Source of the DNA: Megachile rotundata
Lineage: Eukaryota; Arthropoda; Insecta; Hymenoptera; Megachilidae
Direction: 5' to 3'
Length of the DNA stretch: 64,000 nt
NCBI RefSeq assembly: GCF_050947335.1
Contig: NC_134989.1
Coordinates: forward strand, 2,721,501-2,785,500
The position numbers were made by a program, and so were the translations under genes. Positions 24,690-39,100 of the stretch are shown here, one piece after another; position 1 is the stretch's first letter; each line of letters starts with the position of its first letter. Under the pieces are notes generated by a model. It was not told the DNA's origin. It did not search any database and saw nothing but the letters and a program-made list of their open reading frames with translations.

Positions 24690-25135
24690 GGTTTTGAAAT
24701 TTGGGAATTTTTTAATTCATATATCACATTTACAAACATTCTAAATTTATAAACGTCCAGATTTAGAACTCCATTTGAGAATTTGAAAATTTGAAAATTT
24801 GGAAATTAAAGGATGTCTAGATTTGGTAATTTTATAATTAAGAAACTTAGACACCTAAAAACTTAAAAACTTAAAAACTTAAAAACTTAAAAACTTAAAA
24901 ACTTAAAAACTTAAAAACTTAAAAACTTATAAATTTAGAAATTTAGAAATTCGGCATTTCAACTCTAGGGAATTTGAAAGGTTTAAAAATTTGGAATTCA
25001 GAGATTTGAAAAAGTGATAAAAATGTGAAAGTCTAGAAGTTTAGATACTTTGAAACTTATGAATAAAAAAATTGGATGATTTGGAAATTTTTAAGTTTAA
25101 AAAATTAAAAATTGAAATTTGGAAAATTCCTTATT
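24690..25135. repeat. Degenerate AAATTTGGAAATT-type repeat block 2, with minisatellite core
   Basis: The same repeat type as the other blocks but mostly in the inverse orientation. It contains the 8-bp minisatellite at 24857-24928. Confidence 0.65.
24857..24928. repeat. Perfect 8-bp minisatellite, 9 units
   Basis: Nine exact AAAAACTT units in a row, without variation, which implies recent expansion by slippage. Confidence 0.95.
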
Positions 25136-26358
25136 TACAAAATTCTAAAAAAAATTTATGTAGTAATGTATTTATTACAGAGGGGCTTCGGAAATTTTAG
25201 TTAGAGACATCTGTAATTTGAAAATTTATAGGTAAGATATTGCGTGTATAAATAAATAAGATAATAAGATTTTCTATGTAATTAAGTATATTTAACCATA
25301 TATAGCTATATATTAAACTATACACTTACAGCAACAAAGGACTTAAAACTGAAGGCAATAACATCATGTAATAACTTGAAATGACTTAAAATTCACGAGA
25401 CTGTAAGAAATCGCCGGGACTATATATATAGTCCAAATTATATCAAGTTAAGAAAAGTGTGAAAAATCTATTGTTAAGAGTTTGCTAATGAAAACATAAA
25501 AAATAAAAAAGTTTCATGTTTGTGGTTCTATTGTTTCACGGATACTGAAACCCAAATCATGTTACATTTTTCACCGAACGTGCTTCTGAGCGTCTCGAAA
25601 CCCATTCCCCGTGGTGCCATCCATACTTTTCTGACATTTTAATTTTATAAAACGTGATCATAAAGACTACTAATTCTATAGAGAAATTATATTAAGAAAT
25701 TGACGATTTCAAATCTAAAATCGAAGATGATACAAAACACTATTATTCTTTCTCAAGAAAAAATGAATAGATTAAAAATTAATAAAACTGATCAGTTTAT
25801 GTTAAACAATTGTTTAATAAAAGAGTCGTTTTCGTACTCGTAAAATGACCATTATCGTTTGTTAATATATTAGTTATTTCCAGAGAAGAATGTAAAAATA
25901 TTCTGATAAAAATTTGGTAGAGATAATTTTGTTTAAAGCAAATTGTTGTAAAGATTTTTTAAAACTTTACGTTTTATACTTTAACTTGAGATAAAAAGAT
26001 AATGAAATTGTTCATTGTTTCAAATTAATCGACATTCTGCACATTCTAAAATAGGAGTATTCGAAAGGATGCAATGAAATATTATTTTAAATGCAGTAGT
26101 CCGCTTTATGCGGTATCTGCTTTATCCGACCACAGTTTCGTTGAAAGACCCGCCAGGAAAACAATTTAAATAACTTATTCGAAATTCAGCGGATTTCATA
26201 CAAAGAAAACTCCAATTATTTCAGGATCGATATTCATAAAAAATTTCAGCGAAAATTTCGAAAATACGTGTTTTTACATTATTCACATTCCTTATATAAA
26301 AAATGTAACAAAATCGTATATCTATTAATCTCGTCTGTTCAATGTCTTATATACAATA

Positions 26359-27331
26359 TGTAACATCCCGAAAGATTTATTAATGAAAAATCTCGATGTA
26401 GGTTTTATTTCTTTTATTGTACATTTTTTTTCACCGACCGCGTTATAAAATAATGCCATTACCATATATATTAGTTATTCAGTCGATAACACACTTTTTA
26501 GTTCATAAAATATTTAAACTAATTAATTAGAAATCAATATAAGTGATTAATAATCGAATTAATTTATTCATTTGTCGATTTAGAGAATTCAAAATATCAT
26601 AAAGTATTGTATGTTATATTTTAAATTAATGCGCGCTTCAACGCTAGAATATGTAGGTCTCTGTAAGATGCGTGCGCAATCGCTAGAAAGAGGTAGAAGA
26701 TGTATTTCGAATTAAATTATTATTAAATTATCATTTTTATATTAAAATCATTAAACATTAATCAAAATATATTATTAATGATCTGAGTTATGTTCAGGCC
26801 CAGGAAAACCAAAGACATCAAAACGAAAGCTCTGAAACCACTCCATTAAAATGATTATTCTCGTCGAATTGCTAACTCGCCGTCAGATTCTCGAAGTTCG
26901 CTCTATGTTGTTTAGTAGCCAGTGAATAGCAGGCATCCTACTTTGAGCAGCTTGGTCTCTAAAGCCCGCTGTTTTGAGTGGCGTTTCAGTAATTACAATT
27001 AATAATTAGAGCCACAATTAATTTTCAATTCTGTTGGACATATGTTTCCTTGTTGGAACAACCCAGGAAAACTGCCAATCCCTTAACATTTGCATCCTGT
27101 GCCAGTAGGAGGTCAGGAAAGGTCTAATCATCTACAAAATCGCCTCTTCGCAGACCCTGATGCTGTATATGGTGCAAAGTTGATGCATCATGGCACAAAT
27201 TGTTGATTGTGAAGTAGTACGTGAAGCCGAAGACGACAAATGTCGATAAAAACCAACCTTTCAATAGGTAAAAGCCGCTCTTGGCCTCATGAGCGCAATT
27301 AACTCGTGAGCATAGTTTCAGAAACGTTACA
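26359..27331 (+). mobile_element. Solo LTR, 973 bp, related to the LTR at 6937-9093
   Basis: It starts TGTAACATCCCG and ends GAAACGTTACA, with 4-bp flanks AATA on both sides (26355-26358 and 27332-27335). Internal blocks match the larger LTR: AAGAGCGGCTTTTACC near its 3' end (read inversely), and AGAGACCAAGCTGCTCAAA followed by GATGCCTGC near 26930-26970. It is in the opposite orientation to the 6937-9093 copy, is shorter, and retains only one recognisable copy of the internal motif region. Confidence 0.8.
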
Positions 27332-30300
27332 AATATGTAAGTAAAACAATATAATTTTTGTTAAATTTATGATTCTTGTGAAGTTAATATGCAGGATACA
27401 ATTCGCGTCTCGTCTTATAAAAATGATTGAATATTATAATAAAAGGAATGACATTGCACTCAAACATTGTACATTTTAAAAGTGATATTGCTCGATATGA
27501 AAATAGTAATAATTACATACCAATTATTGTTGAAATGAATACTTAAAATCAGAAAACAAAAAAATCTGATGAAAATTACTAATTCCACATTTATTATAAC
27601 AATAAGTAAATGTTTAATAAACATTATCTATTTATGTACATACATGTTACTGTATATTGCATCTACATTTTATACGTAAATAATAAATGTTGCACAGAGA
27701 TATTTCTTATTATATTTACAATTTTTAAGTGATCTGCATATATTTTCAAATTAATCGATAATTCCTTTTTCTGGCCAAAGATCCGATTCCATATGGACCA
27801 ATTAAAAAGGTATTTATTATAATTGTTTCACATTTTGATGTTAAATAAAATACACCTAAGATTTTTTTTCAAAACTTCAGATTTCTATGATTAATTAACA
27901 AATATATGCACTTTACACGATACATATACTAGATCCAATAAACGACTCGTGAGTACCGAAATGATAGTACTTTTTACGACACTGAATACTGACGTGTACT
28001 TAAATCAAACAGTTGAACGCGTATACGCAACAAAAACAGCACAACAAGTATATTATTTCGACATTCTACTCTATCACGTAAAATTACTTCCACCTTTACG
28101 TTACGATTACACAATACACGCAGAACAATGGGGTTAATACGCGTGCGAAACCTGCGGTACAATATTTTCGCCAAAAAACAACATTCTCCTATATAAAGGA
28201 TGCGCAAAGTAGGTTGCGACAATAACAGAGCTAAAAGCTGTTTGCCGTTTCGTTTAACATAGACGACTAAGGCGATCGGAGAACGGAAAATAACCAGCAA
28301 ATAGAGCTTAACGAAAGAACAGATTTCTTTTTTTACAGGACAAGATGCTTTGCTTCAATTATTGTCATATTTTTAACGAATTCATTGCCTCCTTTGATGC
28401 TAACACAGACGAAACTGAATACTAATTTTTAAATTAAAGATAAATTAGAGAAGTAAATAAATTACCGCATATAATTATCCTTTGTCCCCACAAACGTCAA
28501 TATACATGTACGTTTCGACAAAAGCACTTTGATAATTCCTGTCATTCAATACGCAATCTGAAACGTAATATTTTCATAGCTTTGATTGTTCTGGTGCTAA
28601 TTCCCCGATACGCAAAACGTCGGTGATTAACAGATAAATACAGTAGATGCTCGTTATAATGCCATTTTCGCTCGGGTGCCCGTAATGATTCTCCTTTTTG
28701 TGCATTGAGATTCGTAGAAACTTCCATAACTGAATATACATATTGCAATTTGTAAATTTCTCTGTTCCTACAGTGTTGCTGATAATAGAAGACTGCATTC
28801 AAATGCTGTAATTTCTTTAATTCTGGAGAAGGTTGTAATATATCTGCATAGCGAATTTATAAGTTTCGGAAAGATTACGTTTATTAAATAATAATTAAAT
28901 AATATTGATTCAGAAGATAAATTGATTCATTATGTTTCCTATAAATACCTGAGATATCCTTAATACTTTACTTTATACGAACAATCAGTTTAATTTCTAA
29001 CAGTAGATTATCATTACTAGAGGTACAGTTGTGCAATAATTCTTTGATACTCAGTAAGGAACTCTCTTAATTGCAATTTTGTAAATATACAGCAATTTAT
29101 TAACCTTTTAAGTAGATATTTTTACAATAATTAAAGTATAGTACTATTACCAAATTCTATTTGTTCGTTTTTCCTTAATCCCTCATTCTATATTATTAGC
29201 TCTATAAATATTCGTTTGCACAAGATCTACATGGATTACTGTTAACTAATTACTTGTCAAATACCATTATCTAATGTAACACGATTATCATGCAATCAAT
29301 TTTAATCCAATCAATCGTTGGAAAAGCTCATTTATAATTAATTAAATTACCACATTGGTAACATCTACATGTAAACCGGAAAATTATAATACAAATTGTT
29401 AACTATTTAATTAGCATCTTAAAATAACTTCTTGCTTTATAACCATAATATAAATGAAGAAAAATTATGGAATATCATTAATATTTCACTAGAAATATTA
29501 AGTAATACATTGAATAATCTTGTTGAAAAATTAAATTGTAATGTTTTTTAATAACACTCTTAAAATCTACGTATTAATTACTATTATTAAATAATGTAAA
29601 ACCAAGTTAAAATTGATTCTAAGTCCTATAAATATAAACATGCTTTGATAAAACAATATTAAAAAAAAATTTATTGGAAAATGATCCATCACAATTAATA
29701 TACACGTATCTATATAAATTATACTGCACTAATTTAATAATCAGAGATCAGTATAATTAATTAATAATATTCAACCTCGTTTATTGTAAATGTTTCTGTT
29801 TCGTGATTATTATTTTTATCGAACAATTTCTAAAAATGGAATTTTCTTAGATAAAAAAAGTATATAACTTTTTCTATGAAACAATGGGCTACTCATTTAC
29901 CTAGAAAAATACAAATTAAGCTTCTACTAAACCTGACCCTGATTTAACACTCAAGAGTTAAAGATATAATTATTTGATCACTCAATTTATTAATCCAACG
30001 ACAGGGTAAGCTATATTAATTAACTTTGTTATGGCCGCGGTAACGTATACGTGATTTTGATTCTTAATCTTTAATAATGTTATTTTTCACCTGATATTTA
30101 TGTATTCTGACAAATGCTAATTACATTTTTAAAATTATAAATTTGTTAACATGCATTGAATAACATTCTCAAGTATAAAATTAATATAATAACTAAATAT
30201 AATAATTCGATCAGATAATACACTAATTCAATAATATTAAAAAAATAAATTGATTGAATTAGTTTTTGAAAAAATAATATTTAACATGTAACTTCTATGA

Positions 30301-31579
30301 ATTCTTACTGAAATTGGACATACCACGGATTAGTATAACACTCTAATTGTCATATAGTGTATGGATTTACATAATTCGTGCAATTTTATATTTTCAACGT
30401 TTAATAGATATTACTGATTGAATTATTATAATGACTATGCATTTACGCAGATTGCAGTGTAATAGTAACAATACATTTTCATTAAGAACTTTTAATCGAG
30501 CTACGATTAAAACCTTTTGAGGGTCATTCAGGAGAACGACTTTGATGCTCGTATGTCAAGGTCAATGTCATAATTATTTCAAATTTATAACTTCTGAAAT
30601 TAACACGTTATATGTATAACGCAATGATGACAGTTATGTGTAATGCGTACACTATACTTATAATTGTTCAGATTATGATCGTTAGATTTATCAGTTTACA
30701 TTAACCATTTGATCTTTTTCCTTAATAAAGTAAAATTAATACTACGTAGCATTTCCCAATTTTTTTTAATTTCATACATTTACTAAATTATATTAAAGAA
30801 AAATTTTTTAAAATTATCATTTTTAGACCTCCTTGCAAACAAAAAATTCTTACACGATATTTAAGAGTATATCTCAAGAAATTGAAAAATATAAGGATTA
30901 AACGTAACAGGCGAGTAAGCTCAATCACTGTTGCTTTTTTCCATTTGCACTACTTTTTTACAACTGTTCCATCACGTTTTAAATAAATACTAGTAACACT
31001 TTCTTTTCCTTAAAAAGTACTCATGAACGTGCTGCAAATATTCTTTGTTCACAAAATTCAAAAATAACTATTTTTTAATATTTTCTTAAATAATGTTGCC
31101 CATCAGCTGTCTTACAATAACTAACGTGTTAATTTCACGTTTAACTCTAATCAATGATATCCTATACAAATTTTACAACAGACTCATTACTTAGCAAGAG
31201 AAATAGCGATTCGAACAAAGCCACAATTCACATAGTTTTTGTGTCTTTCTCGAGGGTGCAGTAAATCTAGTAAAGCCGCATTACCCGAAAACATGTAAGG
31301 TAAGTCGAACAAAATGACACAAGAAATTACCAGAACAAGCTCCGTGAATACGTGCTACCCAATAGAGGAGTAGAATTAAATAAATCCGAACCAAAGACGG
31401 CTAATGCACTTGACCGAAAAATCTGTTTGTCCAGAGAACCCGCGATAACTTTAAATATCCTTGGGAAAAGAGAACATCTGTTTGTCATGATTTACCTGAT
31501 CGACGTTACGAGAAATACACATCAGATATACTAGACTACAATGTAGGCTCTCTTTAGGTAAGGTAGCATATGTAAATTT

Positions 31580-31850
31580 AAATTTCTGAATTTACTACTT
31601 TTCGTATTTTCAAATTTGTATTTTTCCATATTTGAAAATATTTACATTTTTATATTTTCTTATTTTCAAATTTTCAAGTTCTGAAACTTTTAGATCATGA
31701 AATATCCAAACTTTCAAATTTCTGAACTCCTAAACACATAAATATCAAATCTCTGGATCATCAAACCCAGAACTCCCTAAATTTCTAAATTCTTAGATTT
31801 CCGCATCTGTAAATTAATAAGATCCTCAAAAATTCTTAAAAATGCATGGA
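31580..31850. repeat. Degenerate TTTCAAATTT-type repeat block 3
   Basis: A run of 8-12-bp variants (TTTCAAATTTCTGAA, AAATTTCTAAATTC) of the same type as blocks at 48205 and 58170. Confidence 0.65.
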
Positions 31851-32193
31851 TTGTAAACTTCATAATAAAGCCAAATTTGCTTTTGACTGTAGAGCTATAT
31901 GCATCCTTACGTATTTGTTTCTTTTCTTAATGTGTAAAGTATCGTACGGACCATTAATGTACTACAACATTTATCCGCTGTAGAGTTTAAAAAAAATGAG
32001 AAACGTTACTCTATGCTTAACTTCAAAACATAATGTTAAAAAGGTAAATATAATAAAAGCATAATAGATGTGGAATAATTGTAACTTTCTATAATTAATC
32101 ATTAGAATAAAATTTTGCTACCTACATTTATTGTAATTCTCTGATTTCTGCGGCACTCATTGTAAGATCTGTGAGTATCTAATTTGTTCGACG

Positions 32194-32370
32194 ATGGAAA
32201 AGCATTGTGGCAAGCATCTTATTCGAGGCATCGTAAAATCTGTTCTTTGGTTAAGACCTGACAAAGAAAAAAGTATTCGAGAAATAATAATACAGTTGGG
32301 ACGCAACAAAACATCGCGGGAAAATCTCGTTGAGATTCGGGGAAACGACGACGACCACGACGACTTATAG
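32194..32370 (+). CDS. Small ORF of 58 aa, unknown
   Basis: The frame runs from ATG 32194 to TAG 32368-32370, starting MEKHCGKHLIRGIVKSVLW and ending with an acidic GNDDDHDDL tail. Its GC content is above that of its surroundings. The residues are basic and amphipathic in the first two thirds, then acidic. I recognise no family and see no promoter or splice context that decides its reality. It may be an exon, a small peptide gene or chance. Confidence 0.2.
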   Translation: MEKHCGKHLIRGIVKSVLWLRPDKEKSIREIIIQLGRNKTSRENLVEIRGNDDDHDDL

Positions 32371-35300
32371 AAACTACAGTTTAACTATACAGTACAATAA
32401 AATACGAGGCGCGGGGTTTCTGGTTTTGGAACGAAGCGATTAATACCTGAACATTCCTTGCATTCTGCTGCGGCTTGTATCTGCGGAGGAAAAATTAAAA
32501 AGAAGGTTATTTCACTTCATGTGGTCGCTTATATAAAAAGAGTCAATAAATTGTTCCACATCAAATGGTCAATTCGAAGCACAGAATGTTATATAATTAA
32601 GAACTTATTTGTTCCCCTTAAAAGCGAATATTATGACAATATCGATAAACTGAAAGGAAAATAAATAAATATAACGTAACAAAAAAATTGATTTGTTCCA
32701 TGATGTTTCAGTCCAATTATTGAATTTCTTTTCTGAAATTTGTCTGTTTATCGAAATTCTAAAATGTGGAAAAATCATGTAATGGTGATAAAATAAATTT
32801 ATCATAGATATATTATCATTTTCTAATTTATTAAAATGTGGTGTAATTTGATAATATAAAAGTTTTGCAACATTTATGGCATATCAATTTGTAACAGGCT
32901 TCCTTTCGTTGAGAATAAGTATAAGAGAAGGAAACAAAACAATACTTTAATAATTCAATAATTAAAGTAGTGTGTAAAAAACTAAAATCATAAAGGAAAT
33001 CTAGAGTGAGTTTAAATAATCCTAAATTACATATACCTACACAAAATTTGCGTTAAACCTCAGTGTATATAAGCGTTTCATTAATATTTCTAAAGGCAAT
33101 TGTTCGATTCCCTTCTTAAAAAAAGTCCTTCGATTTTTCATTGAAAAACTTTGAAGTCATTGAAGAAATTTTGAATAGTTTTCGGTACCCCTAATATATG
33201 CGTTTAGACAAACTTAAGACGGTTTTATTACCATTACGTTTCTAGCTTCTGGATATATTTTCTTATACTTAATCTTAAGGCGCATGTACATGGTGATGAA
33301 TTATCCAAATGATAAACACAATAACTGTTCAATTTTTTAATATTTTTTTTTTATATACTTGTTTTATTATAACGGTGACTGTATTTTCTTATTATTGCAT
33401 CTTTTTTATTTTTCAATCAATGTAAACATACATATTTATTGATTCAAGAAATTAAAACATGTACAATTTTTAGAATTCAGTTGAGTATTCAATTACTCCT
33501 GTATGAGTTCTAGGATTAATAAGTTCAATTTGGAGAACTGTATACATGTAAGTAAGGGAGTGACTTACAAAGTAACTGTGTTATGTAAAATGTTTGCGAA
33601 CAGCCTTGAATAATGCATCAAGATTTTAACATTTTATCTTTGAATTTTAAATATTTTACATTTTATGAGCAATATGAAAACTGAAAAATAATTTGAATAT
33701 AAATTCCAAACGCGATTATTTAGATATGAGTTTTTAGGATTTCGTAAAATAATTGAGACAATATTAATATATGTATTTTTTAATTTTATTATATCGATTC
33801 CTGAATATTCTTGATTTCGTTCAGATTTTGTGCTTTATTCTTGATGTTTTCGAATCATCAAATTAAATATGTGCTTAAACAGTATCATATGAAATGTTTA
33901 ATAAAGAATAATATTATAACTGCTATATACTTACTATATGTATAGGTGAATAGAATAATTTTTCTACGTCGAACTAAAAATTAATTTACATTTGTTTACT
34001 AATATTATGCATAAATACATAATGATAAATGTTTATAAAATAATCACTTCCAATTTTGATGATCTTAAAATATGTTATCAAAATTTTGAACAAATTGATT
34101 CTGAAATACATACAACAAACGGTTTCTGTTAATTTGTAAAATGTTCGCAAAGAAATTACTTTAAAACTGTAGCCAAACTTCGATAATTTGAAGTTCTATG
34201 AAACTAAAATTTTGTCATTATTTTCTGCACCGATGAACAAATCTTTACCGTCGGGATAAAACTTTAATTCAAATTATTTGCTATATATATCCAAATTCAG
34301 TATTTTACCTCTGTATCTCGATGTTAGAATAGCCTGATCTCTTCAAGTCCAAATTTATCTCTGGAAGTCGAATTTTCATTGATATCTCGGCCTCTCGAAC
34401 TTTATAACTGCATATCGCGGGTGTTAAAAGCCGCTCATTCGATATCTTCTTTTAAGTGTTAATTCATGTTCAACTATTGAAGTTTTCTTACTTTAACTCG
34501 TTGCACTTAGAAAATTACTAGGTATCATATAAAGTTTCTATATGTCGAGTTTTCCATTATTAAACAATTTGTATTCAAACCTTTTGATATAAACATTCTA
34601 ATTTTTTTATTCAAAACATCTAAACTTGAAGATTTTAGCTTTTCACCGGAGATTAGATTGTTCATCATTCTTCGACAGAATTTGCGTTCAATACAATTTT
34701 ATATTGGCGTCTTTCATTTACATCTTTTAGACTAGATGTGAATACTTCATAAAGAACAATGATCGACGCTAAAATTGCACGCTTATCAAATGTCATGTAG
34801 TTTAAAAATTATATTAAAAATATAATATTCCTGCTTTGTTAGAAGAAAATGAAAACTAATTATTCGTATTACTCACTTTGAATTACTCAGTTGAATATTG
34901 ACAGGACTAAAGCTCACGCAGTTATTTGTTCATATTACTGTATTAAAGTACAGGATAATTTTGGTAGACAGTTTTTTTTAATTTGTTTATTGAATTTACA
35001 TACAGATATAATCATAATACAGTACCGAGTGTGAGTCATACTTTCTGTCGAGAAATGATATAATACGGAGTCAGTTCCGTACAGAGCTGTAAGAGAAATC
35101 GATAAATTTCAGTATAAACGGTAAACAAGGACATTAGACTTGCTATATACTTTATTAAGTACAAATAAAGTCCAGAAAATAATATACTTTTATCCATAGG
35201 TTCTTTGTTCACTTAATGAATGACGACAAATGACCCAGAATGACTTGATAAAATATTTCAAGGTCTTCAAGATCGGAAGTGATTTCCTTTTTATAAACAT

Positions 35301-36133
35301 TTATATGGATAAATGTTCAATCGTAATATTCTAATTATGGAATTATAATAATTATAAATTGATTCGGAACATAGCCATATTCAAGCTATATGTAACTATG
35401 TTTCTTACTATATACTGAATAATGGGCATAATTTAACACTAGAAAGACTGAAACTTTGATTCATTTTGACTGCTTTGGGGCAATATAGGTACAACACATA
35501 TATATATACCGGAAATGAAGGAGGGGGGAGGTAACTACAATTATTAATAAACGCATTTATATGTTGTACAAAAAGTCACAACATTCTAAGAAGCTGTATC
35601 AGTCTATACATAATTGTTTTTCTAATTGAAACTGAAAAGTAGTCAAAATGACTGCTTTAGGCAATCTAGTGTTAATACGACCGATATTTATTTTTATCTT
35701 AAATTTCGTTATTTAAGTAACATTCCCTCAATTTCTTGTCCATAAAATACTATACAAAATAGCACGTTAATAATACTAAATATCTTTTCTAGAAGCTTAA
35801 TCTACAATTGCATTATTCTATACAAACAGAATTCTATAACATGTAGAGAAAAAACAAGGAATATCATAATTTCAGAAATTTATTTCGCTGAAAAGAGAAT
35901 CTTTTATCATGCCCAAACGAAACTGGATTCTCCACCTCTAATAACCTAATAATGTTACATCATAATCACAATGTTTTTAAAAATATTTCTATTTCATACA
36001 CAAAATACATTTAAATTAATAACAAATACCAACAGAAATAATCAAAATATACTTTCTACAAATACTACAAAAATACGGTTCTTGTGATCACGCAAAGTGT
36101 TATCCTACACATCCAATTAACCCAATTACTAAC

Positions 36134-39100
36134 CTGAGCAGCAACGTCTCGTTTCTCGATTCGTGAGTCATCGTCCACCAATTCCTCGGTGCCTCGAAGA
36201 TCCATTTCCCCGCTGAAAATGGCTCCTTTCAGTGTCGGTCTGTCGGGAGTTTTTTGCTTTTCAGTTCTCGTATCTTGACTCGCGGAATTCCCCATGGAAC
36301 CATCTTTGTCAGGACTTTTCGGACCGATCACTGTGAATCCACCTTGAAATTTCACCGACTTCTTTCTTTTGTTCTTACCGGACTGCATGTACAAATCGCC
36401 GCAAGATTCTTGCGACGAATCAGTCTGTTTCTTCCATTCCGTATCGGCTTTCATTCCTTCGGCACGATCGTCGAACCAATTAGACTTCTTGTTACTAAAC
36501 TGATCCATGTCCACGGTGCAAGTACCTTCCGTTGGCATTGATCCGATTGATTTTTCTGAATTCTTCTCCATCAACGTTAAAACAGTGTCTTTCTTCGGAT
36601 CGAGAGATTTAGTCTCGACAGCTCTCGCTTCCAGGCCTCTACAGATGCTGACTACCGACTGGTGTCCAACAATCTTATCTCTATCTATTTTATCTCTATC
36701 GTTAGCTTTAGAATCTTTGTCAGTCGTCGCCTCGCGTCGAATCTCGTAGTACCTAACGAAGCTCCTAACTCTACCAGGGGTTATTGTTACAGTGTCACGG
36801 GATTGGTCGTCACTTACAGCTACGGGTGTTACTGCCCTGTTATTGTCATTATTATTACAATGGGGTAGAGGGATTCTCCTAACTATGGCACTCTTATCGC
36901 CGCTAACCATCCTCCTGCTTCTTAAATCTAACTGTTGAACGGTCGAACCTCGATCATGGTTCGAATCTTCTTCGTCTTTGTGATCACGATCTTCATGTCC
37001 GTGAACTATTACGTCAGTCTTTTCACTTTTCGGAGGTTTCGTGATAATATCCATTCCTCCGGTTATCTTATTTTCAATAGACACTTTCTTATCTACACAG
37101 CTTTCTTTCGATCTGACATGATTTTCTGTTGTGATTTCCGATGATTCCGAAGAATCTTCGATCTCGATTACCTTGGCCTTATATAGATTTGGCTCTGACA
37201 ATTTATTAGGACTTACTGAAAATCTCGCTGTTTTTTCCAGTTCTGGTTCGCTAGCCAAGTTGTTTGAAGAGCTGAAACAGGTGTCCAATTTTTCTTGTAA
37301 TTCTTGGTCTATCTTATTGTCATGATCTTTGGAATTTAAAATTTCGAACGTTGAAGAAACAAGTTGATCTTCTGGTTCCGGAGAAAACATTTCTGTTTCT
37401 GGATCAGTAATTCCGTGTCTGGTTTCCTTAGTTATCTCATCATGCAAACTGAATGATTTTCTTGAAGTTTCTTTGCGAACTTCTAAGCTCTGTTCAACGT
37501 TTTCTTCACTTTCATTTCGTTGAGTGGAACCAGTCATTTCAGAAATAGTTTTGTCGATGATTTTCTTTTCGATGTTCACTGGTTTCAATTTGATGTTGTT
37601 AAAATTAGACAACAATTCGTTCAGCACATTGCTTTTTACATCACTAGGATTTTTCTCATTTGATCGAGAAATCATCATAGGACTGGTTGACTTTGGAAAA
37701 CCGGTATCTATCTTCTTTAACGATGCTCTTGATTCTTGTAAGATATGTTGAATCTCTGGGTCTTTGTTTATTGAATCGTTCAATCTACTTGCAATTTTAT
37801 TTTCTTCTTTGCTTTCTGAAATCTGTTCGTCAAGTATTGATGAGGACATTTTTGAATGAGCATCAACGATTTCGTAACTTGTCCAAATTTGATTTGAATC
37901 TTTGGTAAGCATGTTTTCCAAAAAAGAATTTCTTCGAATGTTTACAGGAACATTGATACTTTCTTTTCGTTCAAAACGTCCTTTTGCTACGGAATTTCCT
38001 TGCAAATCTTTATTATATTCTACCTTATTAGTCTCGTTGGTTGTTATTTCTTGAGAATCTTCTTCATTGTTAGAAGGAATAGTACAATTTTCTTCGAAAC
38101 TTGAATTCTGCTCTTCGGATTCATTCGACGAGAAATCGTGATGATTTAACATATTTCGTAGCGATTCATTTACGAATATTTTTCTTCTATATTCCTTTGT
38201 TGATTTATCGATTTGATCATTTATTGTATGCAGCTGTTTATCACCTTCTGTTGGTTCTTCGATGATTTCTGTCTTTACTTCATTTGATACTGAGTCTACT
38301 TTCGCAATATTATTGACTGTTTTATTTATTACCAATTTATAGTCAAGATCTGTAACTTCATCTGTTTCCGACATTTGTTCGACAACTTTCATATTTTCTT
38401 CGCCAATTTGAACTTTTCGATCCACGTTAGCATTTAGTTTACTCAACATTGGTTTCTCTTCCACGTCATTTTCAATCTTATTCGTGTCTGCGGCTTCTGA
38501 ATTGTTGCTTTCATTTTTATTAATATTATTTAACGAACTGTTCTCAAATTGCGTCTTTTCATTCGAGCAATCGGCTTTAATCTCAGTCAACACTACAGCG
38601 CATTCAATTTTCGGTTTAATTAAGCTCAGCCAAGCTTTGCTGACCTCCGCGATTTTCAATTTTTCCTCGCCCAACGGATGAAACATCTCGTTTTGCAAAT
38701 CCTGCGAGGTGGAGCTATGAAACGAATCCCTCGAATCATTCCGAGTTATTTCACACTCGAAGAACGGTTCCGTATCAGCCAGTTCGATGATGTTAGAGTC
38801 ATCTTCCAAAGATAGCCAGCTGGTCGAATCGCTTCGTATCTTCAAAATGGAGGTCAAAGGAACGACGTCAAATTCATTCGAGCCCCGGCGATTTTCCACT
38901 TCCTCCGTATTCTTCGCTTCTTCGGTGCAAACCACGTCATCAGTAATCTCGGTCAACTGTACGGAGGATCCATGATGCCAGCTGACTTCCTCGTCTACTA
39001 AAGAATCAATATTTCGCAAACTATCACACATGACTTCCCCGTCGTCGTCCAAATCAAGATCCGGCGTAGAAGAGCTCGGTGATTCAATCACGAATCTCAC

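Larger units (their letters stand above)
20790..26358. other. AT-rich noncoding stretch
   Basis: AT-rich DNA with the degenerate repeat blocks and minisatellite listed separately. ORFs at 21879-22247 and 22591-23004 are open for over 120 codons but have no recognisable domain, and the composition is repetitive. No gene supported. Confidence 0.5.
27332..36133. other. AT-rich stretch; probably partly intron of the 36-40 kb gene
   Basis: Nearly 9 kb without a convincing exon. It must contain, or lead to, the downstream exons of the minus-strand gene whose donor is at 36133/36134. A degenerate repeat block lies at 31580-31850 and a small ORF at 32194-32370. TATATAAAGG at about 28190 sits in slightly GC-richer sequence, but I could not define an element around it. 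Confidence 0.4.

Noticed and set aside
24857..24928. CRISPR-like or telomere-like array
   Set aside because: Nine contiguous 8-bp units without spacers form a simple minisatellite, and the genome is eukaryotic.
27880..28330. Possible further LTR around TATATAAAGG near 28190
   Set aside because: I could not find matching termini or a target duplication.
32219..32257. Possible terminal exon of the orphan gene (acceptor then VLTKEQILRCLE and stop)
   Set aside because: Phase fits, but a 39-bp exon after a 3.9-kb intron cannot be supported without transcripts.
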